The notes under the pieces are model-generated. The model did no database searches and was not told the origin of the DNA. It worked only from the letters and a program-made list of their open reading frames with translations. A DNA stretch of 40,884 nt from Opitutia bacterium UBA4506 (GTDB taxonomy: Bacteria; Verrucomicrobiota; Verrucomicrobiia; Opitutales; Puniceicoccaceae): NCBI GenBank assembly GCA_002388665.1, contig DGMY01000056.1, forward strand, positions 1-40,884, in the 5' to 3' direction. The first letter of the stretch is position 1. The number at the start of each line of letters is the position of its first letter. Made by a program: the position numbers and the translations under genes. Below, one piece after another: positions 16,191 to 24,215 of the stretch.

Positions 16191-16928
16191 ATGCCCAAAA
16201 CCGAGATCCCGCTGATCAATAAAATTTTTCTTATCCTCGAAACTCTTGCGGGAGAGCGTGGCGCACTCGCCATTCATCAAATTGCAGATCGTACGGGTAT
16301 CCCCCGCCCAACAGTTCACCGGCTTCTCAATCAGATGGAAGAGCTCGGATACGTCGGGTGCGATCATCGGGTGAATTGCTGGTTTCCGGGACTTCGCTTG
16401 GCGCAGCTTCAGCCGAGAGGCGATTACGCAGCGTTGCAACAGGCGGCTTTGCCGAAGATGCAGTATCTTCATGAAACTTTTGATGAGACGGTGAATCTCG
16501 GTGTTCTGACGGGCGGACGAATTTATTACCTGATGTCATTGGAGACCAGCAAAGCGTTGCGGTGGGTCGTGCGCCCTCATCAAACCGACAATTTCCATTC
16601 GACTGCGCTGGGCCTTTCGATCGTGTCGCACCTACCGGCAGTCGAACGTGATGCTCTTTTGGTGAACTCTCGGCTCACCCAGCAGACAGAGAAAACCTTT
16701 ACCGATGTAGCCCAGTTGAAAACTCTCCTCCAGCGCGTTCGCCGCAAGGGGTGGGCCAAGGAGGACGGACAGAACGAAGAGGGCGTCGTGTGCCTCGGCG
16801 TCCCCCTGCTCAATGATGGGTACCCTCTCGGCGCAATCAGCGTCAGTATCCCGAAGTTTCGTCATACCCCCACCATGGAACGCACCGTCGTTAAAGCCCT
16901 CCTTTCAATCAGTAACCTAGAAGTATAA
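16191..16928 (+). CDS. IclR family transcriptional regulator 2
   Basis: A 245-residue IclR regulator. The N-terminal winged helix is at about 5-65 (LAIHQIADRTGIPRPTVHRLLNQMEELGYV). The effector domain is at about 80-240 (YLHETFDETVNLGVLTGGRIYYLMSLETSKALRW, HSTALGLSIVSHL, RRKGWAKEDGQNEEGVVCLGVPLL, GAISVSIPKFR). The domain layout parallels that of the first IclR gene in the island, with similar motif wording, suggesting paralogues. The stop overlaps the start of the RraA-like gene by one base (TAATG). It is divergent from the RidA-DapA-SMP30 unit, which it probably regulates. Confidence 0.93.
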   Translation: MPKTEIPLINKIFLILETLAGERGALAIHQIADRTGIPRPTVHRLLNQMEELGYVGCDHRVNCWFPGLRLAQLQPRGDYAALQQAALPKMQYLHETFDETVNLGVLTGGRIYYLMSLETSKALRWVVRPHQTDNFHSTALGLSIVSHLPAVERDALLVNSRLTQQTEKTFTDVAQLKTLLQRVRRKGWAKEDGQNEEGVVCLGVPLLNDGYPLGAISVSIPKFRHTPTMERTVVKALLSISNLEV

Positions 16929-17584
16929 TGGACCAAGCAGAAATCAACCTTGAGACACTCGCTCAACTGTATCCAGCAGTAGTCGCGGATATCCTCGACG
17001 AACTGGGATATCGTCAACAATGTCTGCCCGATCACATTCGGCCCCTGACTCCGAATAAAACTATTGCGGGACGAGTTCTCACTGCGCGTGCGGAGACCGT
17101 TTCTACGGTTCCGGAATCGCCCTACAAACTGGAGATCGAGGCAGTGGAGCGCTTAACTGAAGGAGAGGTCCTGCTCGTCGATTGCGGAGATGACCGTACT
17201 TGTGGGTTCTGGGGTGAATTGTTGACCACCGCCTGCCTCTACAAAAAGTCGGGTGGAGTGGTCATGACCGCCTGTACCCGAGATATGTGGAAGATCCGTG
17301 AATTGGATTTTCCGGTTTTCGGAATCGGGTACCACCCCGCGGACAGTAAGGGGCGTGCCGATATTGTAGAATTGGGAAATCCCATAGAAATTGGCGGCGT
17401 TAAGGCATCTTCCGGCGACTACATTCTAGGAGACGAAGACGGTCTGGTAGTCATCCCTCAAGCGGTCGCCGCCAAAACGATTCAAAGTGCTTTGGAAAAG
17501 GTTTCGGGTGAGAATATCGTTCGAGACGAATTAGCGAAGGGCATGTCGATGGGTGATGCGTTCGCACGATACGGAATTTTGTAG
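16928..17584 (+). CDS. RraA-like / HMG-aldolase family protein
   Basis: A 218-residue member of the RraA family, which includes 4-hydroxy-4-methyl-2-oxoglutarate/oxaloacetate aldolases and the RNase E inhibitor RraA. Family blocks are DILDELGYRQQCLP, IAGRVLTARA, VLLVDCGDDRTCGFWGELLTTACLYKKSGGVVMTACTRD, and GDYILGDEDGLVVIP. The Asp of TRD and the GELL segment are where the metal and 2-oxoacid bind in aldolase members. The usual VIDG before xxRD is replaced by VMTA, so substrate handling may differ. With a DapA-type lyase in the same island, an aldolase role is more likely than RNase regulation. It is the last gene before the REP array. Confidence 0.87.
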   Translation: MDQAEINLETLAQLYPAVVADILDELGYRQQCLPDHIRPLTPNKTIAGRVLTARAETVSTVPESPYKLEIEAVERLTEGEVLLVDCGDDRTCGFWGELLTTACLYKKSGGVVMTACTRDMWKIRELDFPVFGIGYHPADSKGRADIVELGNPIEIGGVKASSGDYILGDEDGLVVIPQAVAAKTIQSALEKVSGENIVRDELAKGMSMGDAFARYGIL

Positions 17585-17659
17585 AGAAGCTCTCCGAGGA
17601 GTTTGCAGGAGAATTGTTCAGTTGAGTAGTTGTTCAGTTGTGTAGTTGGAAAAGAGAAG

Positions 17660-18357
17660 CGTTTGCTGAGGCGGCACGCTACAAGATGGAATGTGCGGAT
17701 TTCTATCGTAGCGTGACGCTTCAGCGAACGACTTTCCTCATCCTGGTCTTTCCCGCGCAGTACACCCAGCGACCGATCAGAGCGCACGTTTGCTAAAGCT
17801 GCACACCACGGGATCTTGTAGCGTGACGCTTCAGCGAACGTCTCCCCCCAAATCCTGGTCTTTCCCGCGCAGTACACCCAGCGTCCGATCAGAGCATACG
17901 TTTGCTAAAGCTGCACGCCACGGGATCTTGTAGCGTGACGCTTCAGCGAACGTCTCCCCCCATCCTGGTCTTTCCCGCGCAGCACACCCAGCGACCGATC
18001 AGAACGCACGTTTGCTAAAGCTGCACACCACGGGATCTTGTGGCGTGACGCTTCAGCGAACGTCTCCCCCGACCCTGGTCTTTCCCGCGCAGCACCCCGG
18101 CGTCCGAGCAGAGCGCACGTTTGCTAAAGCTGCACGCCACGGGATCTTGTGGCGTGACGCTTCAGCGAACGTCTCCCCGTCCTGGTCTTTCCCGCGCAGT
18201 ACACCCGGCGTCCGAGCAGAGCATACGTTTGCTAAAGCTGCACGCCACGGGATCTTGTAGCGTGACGCTTCAGCGAACGTCTCCCCCGATCCTGGTCTTT
18301 CCCGCGCAGCACCCCGGCGTCCGATCAGAGCGCACGTTTGCTAAAGCTGCACGCTAC
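17660..18357. repeat. REP/BIME array, left of the RAYT gene
   Basis: Six REP pairs start at 17660, 17787, 17899, 18009, 18118 and 18226, plus a half unit at 18335-18357. A typical unit is 54 bp with a period of 108-112 bp; the first, at 17660-17730, is wider and more diverged. Each unit is two REPs head to head around GGGATCTT. The plus-strand REP begins GTAG (or GTGG), followed by a hairpin in which CGT and CGCT pair with AGCG and ACG. The minus-strand REP also reads GTAG plus a hairpin. Spacers share TCCTGGTCTTTCCCGCGCAG and CGTCCGATCAGAGC. The array fills the convergent gap between the RraA-like gene and mrdA, the classic REP location. No gene is supported in 17585-18353. Confidence 0.9.
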
Positions 18358-19016
18358 GGGAGGGAGTCGATCTCATTGCTACTTCTGCTAATTCGCCACG
18401 GATAGTCGGACCATTGTTTGACTAGGTTCGCCTTCACTGGGTTATTGCGAATATAGGCTACGGTCTTCCGGAGTTCATCGTGATTTCGCATCCATCGGTC
18501 GAACCAATCTTCCTGCCAGAAGCGACCGGATCGATCCAGTTCTTGATTGATCCAGCGGGAGGATCGTCCTTTGAAACGCTTCAAAATCTGTTTCAGGGAG
18601 AAATTGTATTTCTGTCTTATGATCAGGAGGTGAATGTGATTCGGCATTACTGTCGCTTCCCCCACAGACCAACCCTCGTCTTCCATGGCCAGGAATGCAT
18701 CGAGACATCGTTCGCAGGCTGCTTCTTGGGAGAACGGGCTAAATCCATTGGTCGTATCGAGATACTTTTCGGTAGTGAAAAAATAACGACGTTGTAAGGC
18801 ATGGAATTGATCGGATCGCGCGTCGACTAGTTGCATCGATTGGTAGATCCGTTGGAGCTTTTGTCTCGCTTCTTCCGGCAGGCTCCCTTCGCAGCGAATG
18901 GTGATGAAATGCCAATGGCCCTCCATCTCCCAGTGAGGCAAGCGCGAGCGCCATCGTTCTTGAGCCGGAATAGTGCCCATGCGCCGAAAATAGAGTAAAT
19001 CATTTGGCTTTCGCAA
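18354..19016 (-). CDS. REP-associated tyrosine transposase (RAYT, Y1/IS200-like)
   Basis: A 220-residue Y1 HUH-superfamily single-strand nuclease. The N-terminal strand GHWHFITIRC is followed by the HUH motif in VMPNHIHLLI (His127, His129), a basic helix (LKQILKRFKGRSSRWI), FWQEDWFDRWMRN, and YIRNNPVKANLVKQW, which holds the likely catalytic Tyr188. RAYTs cut and join at GTAG-plus-hairpin REP elements and are usually single-copy, domesticated relatives of IS200 transposases. The gene sits between two blocks of exactly such elements. Its TAG stop codon is part of the GTAG guide of the adjoining REP. An alternative start is Met13. A perfect 8-bp stem (TTTGCTAA/TTAGCAAA, 19025-19049) lies just upstream of the start. 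Confidence 0.92.
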   Translation of the reverse strand: MRKPNDLLYFRRMGTIPAQERWRSRLPHWEMEGHWHFITIRCEGSLPEEARQKLQRIYQSMQLVDARSDQFHALQRRYFFTTEKYLDTTNGFSPFSQEAACERCLDAFLAMEDEGWSVGEATVMPNHIHLLIIRQKYNFSLKQILKRFKGRSSRWINQELDRSGRFWQEDWFDRWMRNHDELRKTVAYIRNNPVKANLVKQWSDYPWRISRSSNEIDSLP

Positions 19017-19108
19017 TGATGCTCTTTGCTAAGACGCCAATTTAGCAAAAGTCTCACTAGTTAGCTCTTTTCCTATGCGCAGAACACCCGGCGTCCGATC
19101 AGAACGCA

Positions 19109-19599
19109 CGTTTGCTAAAGCTGCTCACCACGGGATCTTGTAGCGTGACGCTTCAGCGAACGTCTTTCCCGATCCTGGTCTTTAATGCGTAGAACACCCA
19201 ACGTCCGATCAGAGCGCCCGTTTGCTAAAGCTGCACACCACGGGATCTTGTAGTGTGACGCTTCAGCGAACGTCTCCCCCAATCCTGGTCTTTCCCGCGT
19301 AGTACACCCAGCGACCGATCAGAGCGTACGTTTGCTAAAGCTGCACACCACGGGATCTTGTAGCGTGACGCTTCAGCGAACGTCTTTCCCGTCTTGGTCT
19401 TTCCCGCGTAGTACACCCAACGACCGATCAGAACGCACGTTTGCTAAAGCTGCACGCCACGGGATCTTGTGGCGTGACGCTTCAGCGAACGTCTCCCCGT
19501 CCTGGTCTTTCCCGCGCAGTACACCCGGCGTCCGAGCAGAGCATACGTTTGCTAAAGCTGCACGCCACGGGATCTTGTAGCGTGACGCTTCAGCGAACG
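19109..19599. repeat. REP/BIME array, right of the RAYT gene
   Basis: Five 54-bp REP pairs start at 19109, 19219, 19329, 19438 and 19546, with the same period and spacer words as the left array. A truncated unit (spacer plus GAGCAAACGTCTTCCCCC) runs to about 19661, just before the mrdA stop. Positions 19434-19609 are identical base for base to 18114-18289, so part of the array was recently copied or converted. The stretch 19017-19675 contains no credible gene; ORFs across it are repeat translations. Confidence 0.9.
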
Positions 19600-19675
19600 T
19601 CTCCCCCGACCCTGGTCTTTCCCGCACAGTACACCCAACGACCGAGCAAACGTCTTCCCCCATTCCGAATTCCGT

Positions 19676-21622
19676 CTACTCTCTCTTCAGGGAGTCTTTC
19701 CACGCGGCGAAGATCTCTCGGGCTACTGGTGCGGCTGTGGTGCCGCCGTGGTATTGGTCGCTGGCGGAAACGCCTTCGATGACTACTGCGATTGCGATCC
19801 TTGGATCTTCTACTGGGGCAAAGCCGATGAACCAGGCTAGGGTGAGTGGTTTTCCGTCGGGGTAGACTTGGGCAGTTCCGGTTTTGCCGGCGACGGTCAT
19901 ATCATTGAATCGCGTGCGACGGGCGGTTCCTTCTTCGACGGCGCGGATCATACCGAGGAGGATCGCGTCGTACTCGTCCTCGGTGAGGGGGAGAGGAACC
20001 AGCGGTTCTTCGGGGGTCCATCCGGCGTCGCGGCGTACCATTGTTGGACGGAGTCCGGTGGAACCGGTAGCGAGTCCTGCAGCGACGACTGCCATATTCA
20101 GCGGGGTGACCTGAAGGTATCCTTGTCCGATTGAGGTGTTGGCGGTGTCTCCCGGGAACCATGGGGCTCCGTGAGTCTCCTTCTTCCACTCGCGGTTCGG
20201 AACGATCTCGCGAGAGCTCTCGAAGGGCAGCTCGATGCCGGTTGGCTTATCAAGGCCGAACATGCGGGCCGTGTCCGCGATCCAGTCGATACTGGCTCGG
20301 AGACCGATTTGATAGAAAAATACATTGGAGCTGACGGCGAGAGCGCGCGGCAGGCCGATTTCGCCGAAACCGGGGGCAGAGTGTTCCGGGAAATTGCGAT
20401 TGCCTACTCGGAAACTCGCTCCGCAAAACAAAATTTCGTCGGGATCGAGCACGCCGCGCCGGAAGGCGGCGATGGCGGTCAGGGGTTTGAAGGTAGAGCC
20501 GGGCGGGTAGAGACCTTGGATGGCGCGGTGGAGCCACCCTCCGGCCTGATCAATCTCGCGGTAGACATCGCTGGGGATGTAGGGGGTCAGGTCGTTGAGA
20601 TCGTAGGTCGGGCTGCTCGCGATCGCCAAGACCTCACCGGTGACCGGGTCGATCGCGATGGCTGCGCCGACTTTTCCTTCGAGACCCCGCTGAGCGGCCT
20701 GTTGGATGGCGACATCTAGACTCAAGTAGAGATCCTCTCCTTGCTGCGGGCGGGTGAGCGAGAGACGCTCGTATTGGAAGCCCTGTGGGTCGACTCGCCA
20801 AACTTCTTGTCCGTTCTCTCCGTCGAGGAGACTGTTGAAGGTGCGTTCAATCCCCGCTTTGCCCACTTTTCCGTAGTGGCTGAAGGTCAGTAGGTTGTTG
20901 GATTCCTCTTCGGCTTCGGAGAGCTGTTCCTCGCGGTTGACCACGTAGCCCAATGAGTGGGCGGCCAGATCGCCGTAAGGGTAGTAACGAGCGCTTTCGG
21001 TCCACACCTGAACGGGGGAGTTGGGTGGGAGTTGGTCGACCAGCCGGGCGTACTCCTCCTCCGTTAGGTCCGCGACCAACTTGAGCGGGAGGAGGATGCG
21101 ACTGTTAAAATGGGTCTCGAGAGAACGCCGTGAGACCGAGACCGGGCGTCCGAGGATTCGGCTGATTTCGTCCAGATGATTTTGGATGACGGCCATCCGT
21201 GAACCCCAGATCAGCTCACTGTTTGAGATGTTTACTTTCTCACCCGTTTCAGCCTCTTGTCGTTTGATTTCACGAATCTGGGAGAGGTATTCAGTGCGGA
21301 ATTCTTTGCGGAGTGAGTTGAGAAACACGGCCGCGGAGAACCGGGCTCGATTGCCGACGAGAAGTTCCCCGTTGCGATCGTAAATGCTTCCCCGCGGGCC
21401 GGGGAGGATGATTCGGCGCATCGTTTGCTGCTTCTCGCGCTCAATGTATTCATCCCGATGGAGGACCTGCTCACGAAAGAGTTTTCCCAGCAGGATCATG
21501 AATCCGACGAAAGTAATGACGACGAAGGGGATGAGCCGCCGGTTGCGGCGAGTCTGAAAATCAAACGGCTGCGGCTTCCCCGCCGCTGGCGCTGGGCTTT
21601 GGGCTTTGCCTCGTTTTGCCAT
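19676..21622 (-). CDS. mrdA: Penicillin-binding protein 2 (elongasome transpeptidase)
   Basis: A 648-residue class B PBP that cross-links peptidoglycan during lateral growth with the Mre/Rod complex. The N-terminal transmembrane segment is at about 30-46 (LIPFVVITFVGFMILLG). The dimerisation/pedestal region follows (RGSIYDRNGELLVGNR). The transpeptidase domain has catalytic SxxK (Ser376-Thr-Phe-Lys379), SxN (Ser431-Ser-Asn433) and KTG (Lys580-Thr-Gly582). It ends the mreB-mreC-mreD-mrdA operon, 3 bp after mreD. In many bacteria rodA follows, but here the REP array follows instead. Confidence 0.95.
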   Translation of the reverse strand: MAKRGKAQSPAPAAGKPQPFDFQTRRNRRLIPFVVITFVGFMILLGKLFREQVLHRDEYIEREKQQTMRRIILPGPRGSIYDRNGELLVGNRARFSAAVFLNSLRKEFRTEYLSQIREIKRQEAETGEKVNISNSELIWGSRMAVIQNHLDEISRILGRPVSVSRRSLETHFNSRILLPLKLVADLTEEEYARLVDQLPPNSPVQVWTESARYYPYGDLAAHSLGYVVNREEQLSEAEEESNNLLTFSHYGKVGKAGIERTFNSLLDGENGQEVWRVDPQGFQYERLSLTRPQQGEDLYLSLDVAIQQAAQRGLEGKVGAAIAIDPVTGEVLAIASSPTYDLNDLTPYIPSDVYREIDQAGGWLHRAIQGLYPPGSTFKPLTAIAAFRRGVLDPDEILFCGASFRVGNRNFPEHSAPGFGEIGLPRALAVSSNVFFYQIGLRASIDWIADTARMFGLDKPTGIELPFESSREIVPNREWKKETHGAPWFPGDTANTSIGQGYLQVTPLNMAVVAAGLATGSTGLRPTMVRRDAGWTPEEPLVPLPLTEDEYDAILLGMIRAVEEGTARRTRFNDMTVAGKTGTAQVYPDGKPLTLAWFIGFAPVEDPRIAIAVVIEGVSASDQYHGGTTAAPVAREIFAAWKDSLKRE

Positions 21623-21625
21623 CGC

Positions 21626-22147
21626 TCAGCTGATCTCCTCGGGGGTCGGACGTGCGCCCAGGAAGTCGACACACTTCTCTTGCAGGTCGAAGAACCAATA
21701 GGACAATAGGAAAACCACGACTTCGGAGAGTAGGGTTTCGAGTGCGAATCGCAAACCGTAGGTCGCAAGAGCGGTTCCTGGAATATACCAGAGACCGAGG
21801 ATGACGATCAGTACCAGATTCGCCTCACAGGAGACGACGGCGAGGTGGAAGGTGCGGCGACTGCGAAACCTGTGCCTGAGGCGGTGCAGGATCATGAAAA
21901 TCGCGCCGAGGGCGAACATGTGCAGGCCAAAGGTCCCTGGCGTTGCCGCATCCCAGATGGCGCCAGTGAGTAGAACCACGGGCAATCCCGCGATCAATTT
22001 GAGTTGGAAGGCCGGATAAACGGTGAAGATGCCGCCCACGATCAGATAGATCGCGAGAGGCGCCAGGCTCGAATTGAACTCAAGAGCGAGAAATAGAAGG
22101 ATCAAGTTCGCCAGAAGGGCAACGAGGGCGTGACGCAGTAATTTCAC
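21626..22147 (-). CDS. mreD: Rod shape-determining protein MreD
   Basis: A 173-residue integral membrane protein with about five to six hydrophobic segments, including LVALLANLILLFLALEF, IYLIVGGIFTVYPAF, LPVVLLTGAIWDAATPG, ANLVLIVILGLW and SEVVVFLLSYWFF. Sequence conservation in MreD is low. The call rests on size, hydrophobicity, the GxxxDxxxPGxFG-like segment (IWDAATPGTFGLHMF) and position between mreC and mrdA. It acts in the inner-membrane elongasome, linking MreC to the PBP2/RodA machinery. Confidence 0.85.
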   Translation of the reverse strand: MKLLRHALVALLANLILLFLALEFNSSLAPLAIYLIVGGIFTVYPAFQLKLIAGLPVVLLTGAIWDAATPGTFGLHMFALGAIFMILHRLRHRFRSRRTFHLAVVSCEANLVLIVILGLWYIPGTALATYGLRFALETLLSEVVVFLLSYWFFDLQEKCVDFLGARPTPEEIS

Positions 22148-22172
22148 CGGAAATCAAATCCGACCGGAGAGG

Positions 22173-23030
22173 TCAGGGGTTTTCGTTGAAAATTTCCCTC
22201 GCCGAGGGTTCCGCAGGGATCAGCACCGCAACTTCGTTCAAATTGAGAAGTTGCTCGTCGAGTTGAACAATGCCCCGTTGGAATAGGCCGGTGGCGTCCG
22301 TTTCGAGAAAGCGGACTTCACCGATTTTGAGACCGTCGGGAAATACCCCGCCCAATCGGGAGGACACGAGGATGAGAGGTTGCTCGGGAGAGGCGTAGAG
22401 GTCGGAGGGGACATCGCGGACTGTTCCCTTCGGGTTGCGAAGGGAGGGGATAATGCCCCCTTCGTACCGGACCGGCCTCGTGTCGCCCGAGAAGTGAGCC
22501 GCCATCCGAAACGTGCGGCTGCTCAGGAGTTCGACCGTGGAGGTGTAGGCGTTGACCTCGCGGATACGGCCCACCACTCCTCCGGAAAAGACGACGCCAG
22601 CCCCGGGGACGATTCCTGCATCGCGGCCCTTGCGGATGACCAGGTACTGCCACCAATTGCTCAAGTCCCGTCGAACGACTTGGGCCACCTCGTAGCGGAA
22701 TCCCGGCGGTGAGGGAATGTCAAGTAGCTCGCGCAACCGCAGGTTGTAGTCGCGCAGGGCAACGGTCTCGCCTGCTTGCACGCGGTAGAGTGCGTTGAGT
22801 CGGGAGAGCTCCTTGCCAGTTTCAATTAAGTCGCGCTTGGATCGGGAGCGAATGGACCAGTAGGTGCCCAGATCCTCCATTTTTGAAGCGAGGATCGCCG
22901 AAGGCGCTTGAAACTCGTAGAGCGCATTGCGGCTGAAGCGCTTGATCGTCGGTGGGATCAGCAGCCACGCAAGGAGGAGGAGTCCTAGGATGAGGAAAGG
23001 TTTTCCGGCCTGGGTGCGTAAGCGGAGCAA
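22173..23030 (-). CDS. mreC: Rod shape-determining protein MreC
   Basis: A 285-residue inner-membrane protein with one N-terminal transmembrane helix (PFLILGLLLLAWLLIPPTI, about 11-29). A predicted periplasmic coiled coil (about 50-95) is followed by the two-barrel MreC domain: YEVAQVVRRDLSNWWQYLVIRKG, then GAGVVFSGGVVGRI, VELLSS and VPSDLYASPEQPLILVSS. MreC scaffolds PBP2 and the MreB filaments. It lies 31 bp downstream of mreB and 25 bp upstream of mreD. Confidence 0.93.
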   Translation of the reverse strand: MLRLRTQAGKPFLILGLLLLAWLLIPPTIKRFSRNALYEFQAPSAILASKMEDLGTYWSIRSRSKRDLIETGKELSRLNALYRVQAGETVALRDYNLRLRELLDIPSPPGFRYEVAQVVRRDLSNWWQYLVIRKGRDAGIVPGAGVVFSGGVVGRIREVNAYTSTVELLSSRTFRMAAHFSGDTRPVRYEGGIIPSLRNPKGTVRDVPSDLYASPEQPLILVSSRLGGVFPDGLKIGEVRFLETDATGLFQRGIVQLDEQLLNLNEVAVLIPAEPSAREIFNENP

Positions 23031-23061
23031 GACTTATTTCTCCGAGAGAGGACCCCGAGGG

Positions 23062-24084
23062 TCAGTCCTTGCGATGAATGGCGATTTCCTTGATCAACCA
23101 CTCCAGTTCTTCGAGAACCTTACCGGTACCGAGGGCAACGGCGCTGAGCGGGTCTTCTGCGGCAAATACGGGAAGGCCGGTACCATCGGAGAGCATGCGG
23201 TCGAGACCACGGATCATGGCACCCCCGCCGGCGAGGACAAAACCACGGTCAACCAAGTCGGCTGACAGCTCGGGAGGGCAGCGCTCGAGCGCGGTACGGA
23301 CCAGGTCGAGAATCGCCCCGATCGTATCCGCGAGGGCCTCGCGGATTTCCTGGGATGAAATGTGGATGGTTTTGGGAAGTCCCGCCACTGAGTCGCGGCC
23401 CTTCACTTCCATCGTCAGCTCCTTCTCCAGAGGGAAGGCCGAACCCAGCTTGAGTTTAATTTCTTCCGCGGTCCGTTCCCCAATGGTCAGGTTGTAGGCG
23501 CGCTTCATGTAGTTGACGATGGCGCTGTCGAGCTCATCACCGCCGACACGGATACTCTTGGTAAAGACCACACCGGCGAGGGAGATAATGGCGACCTCGG
23601 TGGTGCCCCCTCCCATGTCGACGATCATATTCGCGGTCGGTTCCTGAATGGGGAGGCCTACACCAATCGCCGCCGCCATCGGTTCTTCGATGAGGATGAC
23701 GTCACGGGCTCCCGCATTGATGGCCGACTCTTTGACGGCTCGACGCTCAACCTCGGTAATTCCGGAAGGAACGGCGACAACCACGCGGGGCGGGACGAAC
23801 TTCATGCTCTTTTGCACCTTGCGGATAAAGTGCCGGAGCATGGCCTCCGTAATCTCGAAATCGGCGATCACTCCGTCCTTCATCGGGCGCAATGCGGTGA
23901 TGGTTCCCGGGGTCCTTCCCAGCATGCGCTTGGCTTCTTCGCCCACAGCACAGACCTTGCGGGACGACGAGTAGACGGCTACTACGCTTGGTTCCCGCAG
24001 GACGATTCCTTTATCCTTGGCAAAGACTAGGCAGTTGGCCGTGCCCAGATCGATACCGATATCATTGGAGAGGAGTCCTAGCAC
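23062..24084 (-). CDS. mreB: Rod shape-determining actin homologue MreB
   Basis: A 340-residue actin-fold ATPase that forms membrane-associated filaments directing lateral wall synthesis. The phosphate 1 loop is DIGIDLGTANCLVF (about 8-21). RPMKDGVIADF is the conserved MreB block, VDMGGGTTEVAIISL is phosphate 2, and LAGGGAMIRGLDR is the adenosine motif. It is the first gene of the mreBCD-mrdA operon. The 131-bp divergent gap upstream, shared with a PEGA lipoprotein gene, must hold the promoter; no convincing -35/-10 pair was picked by eye. Confidence 0.97.
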   Translation of the reverse strand: MLGLLSNDIGIDLGTANCLVFAKDKGIVLREPSVVAVYSSSRKVCAVGEEAKRMLGRTPGTITALRPMKDGVIADFEITEAMLRHFIRKVQKSMKFVPPRVVVAVPSGITEVERRAVKESAINAGARDVILIEEPMAAAIGVGLPIQEPTANMIVDMGGGTTEVAIISLAGVVFTKSIRVGGDELDSAIVNYMKRAYNLTIGERTAEEIKLKLGSAFPLEKELTMEVKGRDSVAGLPKTIHISSQEIREALADTIGAILDLVRTALERCPPELSADLVDRGFVLAGGGAMIRGLDRMLSDGTGLPVFAAEDPLSAVALGTGKVLEELEWLIKEIAIHRKD

Positions 24085-24215
24085 TGGGAATAAAGATAAG
24101 TAGAGTTAAGGAAATTGCTACCTGATTCGATCATGGAAATCAGGACGGAAGGAAATGATGGTCGAGAACGAAAAATGTTGCCGCTCAATCAGTTGTTTTG
24201 AATGTTGCTGGTCTC

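Noticed and set aside
18012..18405. Open reading frames across the REP arrays (about 80-110 codons)
   Set aside because: They are translations of the repeat unit itself, show internal 36-37-residue repetition caused by the DNA period, and lack any recognisable domain.
17660..19599. Regular ~110-bp repeats resembling a CRISPR array
   Set aside because: The 54-bp units are palindromic REP pairs, the spacers are also conserved between units, a RAYT gene sits in the middle and no cas gene is present.
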